DNA from: Flavobacterium psychrophilum
GTDB taxonomy: Bacteria > Bacteroidota > Bacteroidia > Flavobacteriales > Flavobacteriaceae
NCBI GenBank assembly: GCA_945861915.1
Contig: CAMAWK010000092.1
Coordinates: 1 to 9,029 of the forward strand
Direction: 5' to 3'
Length of the DNA: 9,029 nucleotides
In this document: positions 1-4,963 of the stretch, one piece after another
Layout of the letters: each line of letters starts with the position of its first letter
Position numbering within the stretch: position 1 is the stretch's first letter
The notes under the pieces: generated by a model
The model's database searches: none
Seen by the model: the letters and a program-made list of their open reading frames with translations, nothing else
Told to the model about the DNA's origin: nothing
Translations under genes and position numbers: made by a program

Positions 1-2
1 CT

Positions 3-206
3 AATTGGGTGGCAATTTATTCAATCGCAAGACCAAGAGTAGTTTAAGAAGCTTTTGTAAAAAGTTACACATCATAAACTTCTAAAAAGCAAAATGAAGC
101 AATTGAGATCTTAAAAAGTTTTAGTAATTCCGATAATTATCCAACACAATTAAGATTAGCTAGGTTCAATCATCCAAAAGATTTAAAAAAAATAAACGAG
201 TCTTAA
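3..206 (+). pseudogene. Decayed 3' end of an unrecognised gene
   Basis: The frame beginning at base 3 is interrupted by TAA at 45-47 and at 75-77, then runs open to TAA at 204-206. The text around the stops looks like real protein: NWVAIYSIARPRVV, then EAFVKSYTS, then a segment containing EAIEILKSFSNSDNYP and TQLRLARFNHPKDLKKINES. It is mixed in composition and globular, not the Asn/Lys-rich text expected from random AT-rich DNA. All three pieces share one frame, so point nonsense mutations rather than indels would explain the decay. The same frame stays open after 206 as far as the TAG at 441-443, though that part is lysine-rich and less convincing. The 5' part lies outside the window. I do not recognise the family. 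It may be a relic of element cargo. Confidence 0.35.
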
Positions 207-636
207 AATAATTTAATCAAGCGAATTTCTCGATGCTCTAAATCGTGGAAATTAATTTTGAAAAAAGAGTTGAAATATTATAATTACATGAAATTATTTT
301 TTCAAAAAAACATTAACCTTAGGAATATATTAAGATTAAACAACGGAAAATATCAAATTGCATCAAGCATAAAAAAAAAGAAAAAATATTATGTAAATAA
401 TAGGCATAAGATTTTTTTATTTATCGTCAAGTGCATCTTATAGCAATTACTCAATAAAATCAAAAAAATACTTCATTTTTGATATTTATTATTTATATTA
501 ATTTTAGTATGGTGTTTTTATAATTTCCTCCATTAGCTAAATTATTTTAAAGAAATGAAACTCATTCAAGTTTTTTGAGTCATATTCTATTTCATAAGCC
601 TCTTAAAATAAAAAAATAATTATTAGTTAAAAAAAT
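207..636. other. A+T-rich stretch without a supported gene
   Basis: This stretch is very A+T-rich, with many homopolymer A and T runs. A 61-codon frame from a TTG at 258 to 443 is present but is lysine/asparagine-rich with a run of five lysines, has no recognisable motif and no convincing start signal, so I do not call it a gene. A weak inverted repeat (ATCAAAAA at 459-466, TTTTTGAT at 476-483) could be a terminator-like hairpin but has no G+C in its stem. On the minus strand a 22-codon open stretch ends near 540; it is too short to interpret. Confidence 0.5.
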
Positions 637-732
637 GTTTACCCGAAGTATACTCGAAGTATACCATTAGGTATACTTCGAGTAAATGGAATACATTTTT
701 TTAAGTATACCTCAAGTTTATATGCGGTTTAC
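637..732. repeat. Phased array of 11-bp repeats, consensus GTWTAY-N5
   Basis: Hexamers of the form GTWTAY recur at exactly 11-bp steps. The first group, on the plus strand, is GTTTAC at 637, GTATAC at 648 and GTATAC at 659. The second group is GTATAC at 705, GTTTAT at 716 and GTTTAC at 727. Between them is an opposite-orientation pair, GTATAC at 671 and GTAAAT at 682, also 11 bp apart. The five-base linkers of the first group are nearly identical (CCGAA, TCGAA). One more loose inverted pair, GTAAAC at 751 and ATTTAC at 760, lies just beyond. A period of 11 bp places each copy on the same face of the helix, as expected for cooperative protein binding. Possible roles are recombinase arm sites, an operator, plasmid-type iterons or a partition site. 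No function can be assigned from the window. Confidence 0.75.
651..684. repeat. Perfect 15-bp inverted repeat with 4-base loop
   Basis: The arm TACTCGAAGTATACC at 651-665 is followed by the loop ATTA and then by its exact reverse complement at 670-684. It is the junction where the forward copies of the 11-bp array meet the reversed copies. It could also fold as a hairpin, but no T-run follows directly on either strand, so a terminator is unlikely; a protein-binding dyad fits better. Confidence 0.8.
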
Positions 733-765
733 CTGTTTTTTAACAAGATAGTAAACTAGATTTAC

Positions 766-905
766 TCTAACTTTAATCTTGCAAAATGAGTTATGGATAT
801 AATATAATTTTAAATTAATTAATATTTTTCGGGAATTATAATTGATTTTTGGTTGATTAGTTTTTATTTGTAAGGTGAAGAATTAAATAAAAAAGTCAAT
901 AATAT
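766..905. other. A+T-rich spacer downstream of the recombinase gene
   Basis: I see no open reading frame of note, no RNA gene and no hairpin terminator here. It separates the repeat array from the 3' end of the recombinase gene. Confidence 0.5.
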
Positions 906-2276
906 TTATTCAAGTAAATGTGAATAGTCCTCTGGTAATTCGGCATCAATATCTCTCAAATAAAGTTCAAGAGCAGTCATAGTAGAATGCCCTGTAATAT
1001 TCATCAAAATGCTTTTAGATTCAAATGGAGTATAATTTTTGCGTAATTCTCTATACAATTTGGTTATGAAAGTATGTCTAAAACTGTACAAACCATAATC
1101 TGTACCTAAATTGAAATGATCTTTTACAACAGTTTTAAAACGTTTTGAGAAGAAATCCCTTCGATTGTTTTCAGTTGCAATCCATTTACCACCAATTGTA
1201 TTAGGTGTGAACAAAAAATCATCTTTATTCATACTTGATATATCCGGTAAATCTTTGATTAGAATTTCTGGAATTATTTTAATTTTTACTGCTTTGTTTT
1301 TTGCTCTAACATATAATTTTTTGTCTTTAATATCCAAGTCACCCACTTTTAATCGACAAACTTCAATTGGACGTAAAAAATTATAGGAGATAAATTTTAT
1401 AAAAAGTAGGAGTAAAGAATCGTTTTTCTCAAGATAGGAGTAAATGGTTTCCTGCATATCCGGAGTATAGGTTTTGTTTCGCTGAGGTTTAGTTTTTAAA
1501 GTGTTTATTCTTTTTATGAAATTCTCGGGTATAATTTCGTCATTGGCTAATACTTCAAATAAAGAGCTTAAGTCAATTCTTGAATTATTTCGGTTTCTAG
1601 CACTTGTGTTTTTTAAAATGTCATTTAAATAATCGTTAGTTTGTTTACGAGTCAAAGATGTGATTGGTGCGGTTTCATCTAATGCTTTTTTGAACCGATT
1701 AATTCTTCCAGCAAAATTCATAAAGGAAGTTTCATTTAATGATTTTTTCTTAATTTTTAAAGCATATTCAAAAGCTTCTTTAATTGACAAAACAGGTTCC
1801 TCTGATTCAACTTTTTTTAATTCATTATTTTTTGTACTATCTTTTTCTATATTATTTAAAAGTGGAATTGTCTTAGTTTTTATGTTTTTTTTTGTAGTCT
1901 GGCTATCTAATTCGAGTATCTTAAAATCAGCTTCTGAATATGGGTTCAATCCTTTTTCTAATAGATATTCGAGTGCATCTCTTAAATGGGTGAGTATTTG
2001 TAATCTTTCTTTTTTGGTTTTATATCTATTACACCCCCCTTTTATGTTAGGCATACGTTTTAGTTTTCCTGTTGTTTCATCCTTAAATTTATAATAGATG
2101 TACCAATCTTTAGAAATTGCATTATTTTGCTCTTCTTTAGAAAGTTTATTCCATAATGTGATATCCACACCACCGGTATAAATTTTAGGTTCTGAAAAAA
2201 TTTTTTTGTCCAAAGAGTGGCTTATTTGGTGTACGTTTTGGTGTACTATTTGTAAAAGTAATAAAATACCAGACAT
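906..2276 (-). CDS. Tyrosine recombinase / site-specific integrase
   Basis: This 456-residue protein is a tyrosine recombinase that would integrate and excise the element by cutting DNA through a phosphotyrosine link. Residues about 33-120 form the N-terminal part with a YIYYKF / GKLKR motif and KGGCNRYKTKKER, common in Bacteroidota integrases of tRNA-linked islands. A core-binding helical domain follows at about 163-260 and the catalytic domain at about 270-456. Catalytic residues visible: R302 in LRPIEVCRL, a lysine in RAKNKAVKIK (about 326-333), R400 in YSFRHTF, H430 in TGHS, and the nucleophile Y439 in ALELYLRD. The first histidine of the usual HxxR box is Y397. The ATG at 2276 falls inside a palindrome that looks like the tRNA terminator; the only other candidate start before the conserved part is TTG at 2213, so the start is uncertain. 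The gene appears intact. Confidence 0.93.
   Translation of the reverse strand: MSGILLLLQIVHQNVHQISHSLDKKIFSEPKIYTGGVDITLWNKLSKEEQNNAISKDWYIYYKFKDETTGKLKRMPNIKGGCNRYKTKKERLQILTHLRDALEYLLEKGLNPYSEADFKILELDSQTTKKNIKTKTIPLLNNIEKDSTKNNELKKVESEEPVLSIKEAFEYALKIKKKSLNETSFMNFAGRINRFKKALDETAPITSLTRKQTNDYLNDILKNTSARNRNNSRIDLSSLFEVLANDEIIPENFIKRINTLKTKPQRNKTYTPDMQETIYSYLEKNDSLLLLFIKFISYNFLRPIEVCRLKVGDLDIKDKKLYVRAKNKAVKIKIIPEILIKDLPDISSMNKDDFLFTPNTIGGKWIATENNRRDFFSKRFKTVVKDHFNLGTDYGLYSFRHTFITKLYRELRKNYTPFESKSILMNITGHSTMTALELYLRDIDAELPEDYSHLLE
2225..2246. repeat. Two direct copies of TTTGGTGTAC
   Basis: The 10-mer TTTGGTGTAC occurs at 2225-2234 and again at 2237-2246, 12 bp start to start. It lies within the first codons of the recombinase frame as annotated, where the minus strand reads VHQNVHQ. 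The palindrome at 2275-2314 carries TTTAGTGTAC on both strands, one base different. Four similar half-sites within about 80 bp of the tRNA 3' end suggest binding sites for the recombinase or a repressor of it, which is inference. Confidence 0.7.
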
Positions 2277-2314
2277 AAAAAAGCGGTTTAGTGTACACTA
2301 AACCGCTTTTTTAT
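2275..2314 (-). terminator. Perfect 40-bp palindrome, probable tRNA-Met terminator
   Basis: Bases 2275-2294 are the exact reverse complement of 2295-2314. The centre is GTGTACAC at 2291-2298, the stem contains GCGGTTTA and TAAACCGC, and each strand ends the stem with a run of six T, so it can act as an intrinsic terminator in both directions. Its stem starts about 22 bases after the tRNA 3' end, a normal place for a tRNA terminator. It also covers the first codon of the recombinase frame, which is odd for a plain terminator, and its centre repeats the TTTRGTGTAC motif found nearby, so it may also be a protein-binding site. Confidence 0.75.
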
Positions 2315-2328
2315 TGAATTTTCCTTTG

Positions 2329-2402
2329 TAGCGAAGACGGGAGTTGAACCCGTGACCTCAGGGTTATGAATCCTGCGCTCTAACCATCTGAGCTACCTCG
2401 CC
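2329..2402 (-). tRNA. tRNA-Met (CAT anticodon), elongator type
   Basis: The minus strand folds as a full cloverleaf of 74 bases. The acceptor arm is GGCGAGG with CTTCGCT (ends in a G-T wobble, plus one internal wobble), D stem GCTC with GAGC, anticodon stem CAGGA with CCCTG around loop TTCATAA, and T arm ACGGG-TTCAACT-CCCGT with discriminator A. The anticodon is CAT. The anticodon stem lacks the three G-C pairs of initiator tRNA and position 1-72 is a G-T pair rather than the C-A mismatch, so this is elongator Met; a tRNA-Ile read by lysidine-modified CAT cannot be excluded but fits less well. The pair next to the loop (A31-C39) is a mismatch. CCA is not encoded. A consensus promoter lies upstream and a strong terminator downstream. 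The 3' end is the likely attachment site. Confidence 0.95.
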
Positions 2403-2436
2403 ATTTTTATGTATTTCGCATAATTAATTGCGGGTG

Positions 2437-2466
2437 CAAATATAAAAATAAAATTAAAGGGTACAA
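2437..2466 (-). promoter_or_regulatory. Bacteroidota-type promoter for tRNA-Met
   Basis: On the minus strand, TTG (2466-2464) is followed after 19 bases by TATATTTG (2444-2437), a full match to the Bacteroidota TTG / TAnnTTTG consensus. Transcription would begin roughly 25-30 bases before the tRNA 5' end. Confidence 0.8.
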
Positions 2467-2555
2467 GCATATATTTACATAAAAAAATATATTTTTAAAA
2501 AGGCTTTTTTTTTGGATTTATATTCTATACTTTTCGCAAAAATTAAAAGCAACTC

Positions 2556-2948
2556 ATGGATTTGAAAATACGTTACGAAATAGAAATTCCCATAAACTCA
2601 TCGCCTCAGTTGTTGTATCAATACATTTCAACACCGTCTGGACTTTCAGAATGGTTTGCCAATAATGTTAATTCTCGGGGTGAATTTTTTACTTTTATCT
2701 GGGACGATTCAGAAGAAAATGCAAGGCTTTCATCCAAAAAAACTGGTGAAAAAGTAAGGTTCAAATGGGTAGATGAGAACAATCAAGATACCGATTATTT
2801 CTTCGAATTAAATATTTTGGTTGACGAAATTACAAAAGACGTATCGTTAATGGTGGTGGATTTCGCCTTAGAGGATGAAATTAGCGAAGCCAAACTATTA
2901 TGGGAAAACCAAATTTCAGACTTGAAACACGTGATAGGTTCTGTTTAG
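2556..2948 (+). CDS. START-like domain protein (AHSA1/SRPBCC fold)
   Basis: A 130-residue cytosolic protein. The start IRYEIEIPINSSPQLLYQYI followed by STPSGLSEWFANNV is the typical N-terminal strand and helix of the START/AHSA1 fold, in which a helix packs on a curved sheet to make a hydrophobic pocket. FTFIWDDSEENARL and KVRFKWVDE continue the sheet, and the C-terminal helix (about 107-128) closes it. The length suits a single domain. Ligand and role are unknown; family members bind lipids or assist other proteins, but nothing in the sequence decides this. No signal peptide or membrane segment is visible. It has its own terminator at 2977-3002 and is followed by the class IV aminotransferase gene. 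A near-consensus promoter element TACTTTTC sits at 2528-2535, without a well-placed TTG. Confidence 0.85.
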   Translation: MDLKIRYEIEIPINSSPQLLYQYISTPSGLSEWFANNVNSRGEFFTFIWDDSEENARLSSKKTGEKVRFKWVDENNQDTDYFFELNILVDEITKDVSLMVVDFALEDEISEAKLLWENQISDLKHVIGSV

Positions 2949-2968
2949 TATTATTCTGTTTTAAAAAG

Positions 2969-2976
2969 TATATTTG
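2969..2976 (+). promoter_or_regulatory. Promoter -7 element TATATTTG for the aminotransferase gene
   Basis: TATATTTG matches the Bacteroidota TAnnTTTG consensus exactly and lies 26 bases before the ATG at 3003. No clear TTG is found 19 bases further up, so the -33 part is weak. The element directly abuts the terminator hairpin of the preceding gene; a transcript starting a few bases downstream would lack most of the 5' arm of that hairpin. Confidence 0.6.
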
Positions 2977-3002
2977 CCCTGAATAATTTTCAGGGTTTTT
3001 TT
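2977..3002 (+). terminator. Intrinsic terminator after the START-like gene
   Basis: CCCTGAA (2977-2983), loop TAATT, TTCAGGG (2989-2995) and then seven T bases form a textbook rho-independent terminator 29 bases after the stop codon of the START-like gene. The T-run ends directly at the ATG of the next gene. Confidence 0.85.
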
Positions 3003-3842
3003 ATGATTAATTTTAACGGTACACTAGTAGCTGACGATTCGAATTTGTTAATCAATAATCGTGGTTTTTTATACGGAGACGCTGTTTTTGAAACAGTTAA
3101 AATTGTAAATTCTAAAATACTTTTTTTAGAAGATCATTATTTTAGATTAATGTCTTCGATGCGAGTGGTTCGAATGGAAATCCCTATGAATTTTACTCTT
3201 GAGTTTTTAGAAGAGCAAATATTAGATTTAGCCAAAAGAAAAAATGTATCCGATTCTGCTCGTGCCCGAATTACCGTTTTTAGAAATGATGGTGGGTATT
3301 ATTTGCCAACATCAAATTCGGTTTCTTATTTAATTGCTGTTGAGTCACTTGATAATCAGCAGTATTTGAAAAATAATAATCCCTATCAAGTGGAATTGTT
3401 TACTGATTTTTACATCACAAAACAGTTGCTCTCCTCAATAAAAACAACTAATAAAATTATAAATGTTACCGCCAGTATATTTGCTAACGAAAATGGTTTT
3501 GACAATTGTTTGTTATTGAACGATGCAAAAAATGTAGTCGAAGCTTTGCAAGGAAATATATTTATGTTAAGTGGCAATACATTGGTTACTCCACCTATTT
3601 CTGAAGGTTGTTTGAACGGCGTGATGCGAAAACAAATTATACATTTAGCCCAAAAACTAGAAAATATTGAAGTGGTGGAAGCCGTTATTTCTCCTTTTGA
3701 TCTTCAGAAAGCCGATGAATTATTTATTACAAATGTTATCAAAGGCGTTCAACCCATTACTAAATATCGAAAAAAAGAGTATTCGACAGAAGTAGCTTTT
3801 CAACTAGTTAAAAAATTGAATGAGTTTATAACCGAACTTTAG
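3003..3842 (+). CDS. Class IV aminotransferase (PabC/IlvE-like, PLP enzyme)
   Basis: A 279-residue fold type IV PLP enzyme. The family includes branched-chain and D-amino acid aminotransferases and 4-amino-4-deoxychorismate lyase (PabC, folate synthesis). Residues 20-31, RGFLYGDAVFET, are the N-terminal family signature. K147 in SSIKTTN is the expected Schiff-base lysine, and E180 in NVVEALQGNIFML matches the conserved glutamate near the PLP ring nitrogen. LVTPPISEGCLNGVMR (194-209) is the C-terminal cofactor-loop motif. The size fits PabC or D-amino acid transaminase better than BCAT (usually 300 or more residues). Substrate cannot be fixed from sequence; PabC-like lyase is my first guess. 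The ATG directly after the terminator T-run gives the normal family start. The gene converges on the YqgE gene with a 4-bp overlap of ends. Confidence 0.9.
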   Translation: MINFNGTLVADDSNLLINNRGFLYGDAVFETVKIVNSKILFLEDHYFRLMSSMRVVRMEIPMNFTLEFLEEQILDLAKRKNVSDSARARITVFRNDGGYYLPTSNSVSYLIAVESLDNQQYLKNNNPYQVELFTDFYITKQLLSSIKTTNKIINVTASIFANENGFDNCLLLNDAKNVVEALQGNIFMLSGNTLVTPPISEGCLNGVMRKQIIHLAQKLENIEVVEAVISPFDLQKADELFITNVIKGVQPITKYRKKEYSTEVAFQLVKKLNEFITEL

Positions 3843-4399
3843 TTCAAATAAGGATTTTCGGGTGAGTTAGACCATATTAGATAGTCACCACCTAATTCCA
3901 TTATTTTTTCTTTCCAAAAGTGAGAAGACGATTTGCCAATAATTTTGTTTTTATGCTTATTTTCAATTACAATCCAAGAACTTCCCTCAGCTTCTGTAAT
4001 TAGTTGATTTTCTCCCCATCCGGTATAGCCCAAAAAGAATCGAATATTGTTCTTGCTAATTTTATTATTATTGATTAGTTCTTTTATGGTTTCATATTCG
4101 CCACCCCAGTAAATTCCGTTTGATATTTCGATGCTATTCGGAATTAAATCGGGAATATCGTGAATAAAATAAAGGTTGTCCTGCTCGACTGGACCTCCAT
4201 TGTATATTTTGAATGAAGCATTTATTTCAGGAATTAAATCATTTAAAGTATACTTCAACGGTTTGTTGATAATGAATCCGACAGAGCCACTAGGATTATG
4301 GTCTGCCAATAAAATTACAGACCTATTAAAGGATAAGTCACCAATCATTGATGGTTCTGCAATGAGCAATTTTCCTTTTTTTAATTTTTCTGAAATCAC
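3839..4399 (-). CDS. YqgE/AlgH family protein
   Basis: A 186-residue soluble protein of the YqgE/AlgH (DUF179) family, whose biochemical role is not established. Family hallmarks visible: KGKLLIAEPSMIGDLSFNRS at the start (9-28), SVILLADHNPSGSVGFIINK (27-46), YNGGPVEQDNLYFIH (66-80) and FLGYTGWGENQL (122-133). Length is normal. The start is GTG at 4399; an in-frame TAA lies only two codons upstream and the family N-terminus MISEKLKKG begins at exactly this codon, so the non-ATG start is well supported. The 3' end overlaps the aminotransferase stop by four bases, with no terminator between the convergent genes. No clear promoter was found in the A+T-rich 70 bases upstream, which also hold the terminator of the HU gene; some read-through from HU is possible. 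Confidence 0.93.
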   Translation of the reverse strand: MISEKLKKGKLLIAEPSMIGDLSFNRSVILLADHNPSGSVGFIINKPLKYTLNDLIPEINASFKIYNGGPVEQDNLYFIHDIPDLIPNSIEISNGIYWGGEYETIKELINNNKISKNNIRFFLGYTGWGENQLITEAEGSSWIVIENKHKNKIIGKSSSHFWKEKIMELGGDYLIWSNSPENPYLN

Positions 4400-4466
4400 G
4401 GATTTTTATTTTAAATAAATTTAATAAAAAAAAAGAGCAATAAAACAAATAAAAAAGAAATCGCAT

Positions 4467-4493
4467 AAAAAAACCTTCCGATTGGAAGGTTTT
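4467..4493 (-). terminator. Intrinsic terminator of the HU gene
   Basis: On the minus strand AAAACCTTCC pairs with GGAAGGTTTT around a four-base loop (4480-4483), followed by a T-run to 4467. It lies 25 bases after the HU stop codon, as expected for its terminator. Confidence 0.9.
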
Positions 4494-4517
4494 AGTATAT
4501 TTTTGAAAACATTTAAA

Positions 4518-4790
4518 TTAGTTTACTGAACCTTCTAAGTCAGCACCTGCTTTAAATTTCACTACGTTTTTAGCAGCAATTTTTATTGTTTTACCTGTTT
4601 GTGGGTTTCTACCATCTCTAGCAGCTCTTGCAGAAACTGACCAAGATCCGAAACCTACTAATGATACTCTTCCACCTTTTTTCAAGGTGCTACCTACGTT
4701 ACCTAAAAATGATTCTAAAGCTAATTTTGCAGCAGCTTTTGTAATTCCTGCATCAGCAGCAATAGCGTCAATTAATTCTGATTTGTTCAT
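4518..4790 (-). CDS. HU-type DNA-binding nucleoid protein
   Basis: A 90-residue HU/IHF family protein, which as a dimer bends and compacts DNA in the nucleoid and helps replication and recombination. MNKSELIDAIAADAGITKAA is the N-terminal helical dimer part; VSLVGFGSWSV (42-52) starts the sheet; RNPQTGK (61-67) at the tip of the DNA-clasping arm carries the conserved proline that intercalates between bases; VVKFKAG (76-82) leads to the C-terminal helix. Length is exactly the family norm. It is a single-gene unit with its own consensus promoter (4838-4867) and terminator (4467-4493). The coding sequence uses more balanced codons than its neighbours, as expected for a highly expressed gene. An integrated element that needs HU as a host factor could use it, but nothing links the two beyond proximity. 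Confidence 0.97.
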   Translation of the reverse strand: MNKSELIDAIAADAGITKAAAKLALESFLGNVGSTLKKGGRVSLVGFGSWSVSARAARDGRNPQTGKTIKIAAKNVVKFKAGADLEGSVN

Positions 4791-4837
4791 AATGTTGATT
4801 TATTAATTATTGGTTAAAAAAAACTTACTTTCTTTAA

Positions 4838-4867
4838 CAAATTTAGTAGGATTTACGAAGCCTGCAA
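4838..4867 (-). promoter_or_regulatory. Bacteroidota-type promoter for the HU gene
   Basis: On the minus strand TTG (4867-4865) is followed after 19 bases by TAAATTTG (4845-4838), a full consensus match with the same spacing as the tRNA-Met promoter. The transcript leader would be about 40 bases. Confidence 0.8.
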
Positions 4868-4890
4868 GAGTTTTGGTTAATTTCAATTGA

Positions 4891-4922
4891 TTTTGTTGAT
4901 AACTTGCTTTTTTTGTTGATAA
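4891..4922. repeat. Two direct copies of TTTTGTTGATAA (DnaA-box-like)
   Basis: The 12-mer TTTTGTTGATAA occurs at 4891-4902 and 4911-4922, 20 bp apart, about two helical turns. The minus strand reads TTATCAACA in each, one base off the classic DnaA box TTATCCACA. They sit 24-55 bases upstream of the HU promoter, between HU and fmt. They may be regulator or DnaA binding sites; chance is also possible in such DNA. Confidence 0.45.
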
Positions 4923-4963
4923 ACCTCGCCTAATTCCCCCTAAAAGTCCTGATTTTATTGGTT

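Larger units (their letters stand above)
1..2328. mobile_element. Right end of a probable tRNA-Met-integrated element
   Basis: A tyrosine recombinase gene lies immediately downstream of the 3' end of a tRNA-Met gene and in the same orientation. That is the classic arrangement for an island, ICE or prophage that inserted into the tRNA 3' end and rebuilt it. Everything to the right of the tRNA looks like conserved chromosome; everything to the left lacks housekeeping genes and contains a recombinase, a decayed frame and unusual repeats. The element has no visible second end, so it runs off the left edge. By eye I found no second copy of the tRNA 3' end in 1-900. The right boundary is inferred to lie in or next to the tRNA 3' end. 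Confidence 0.55.

Noticed and set aside
258..443. 61-codon plus-strand frame starting with TTG
   Set aside because: Lysine/asparagine-rich with a poly-lysine run, no motif, non-ATG start and no promoter or terminator; it continues the decayed frame at 3-206 rather than forming a separate gene.
538..603. 22-codon open stretch on the minus strand with protein-like text
   Set aside because: It is bounded by stops on both sides, has no start codon and is too short to separate from chance.
651..684. Intrinsic terminator for the recombinase gene
   Set aside because: The stem is good but no T-run follows directly on the minus strand and it lies over 200 bases past the stop codon; it fits the repeat array better.
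637..732. CRISPR array
   Set aside because: The repeat unit is 11 bp with five-base variable linkers and includes reversed copies; CRISPR repeats and spacers are each over 20 bp. No cas gene is present.
1165..2094. Plus-strand frames of 73 and 144 codons opposite the recombinase
   Set aside because: They lie antisense within a clearly recognised integrase gene and have no protein-like motifs; shadows of the real frame.
4245..4260. AAAGTATACTTCAA inside the YqgE gene resembling the 637-732 repeat
   Set aside because: A single copy inside a conserved coding region, without the 11-bp partners; likely chance.
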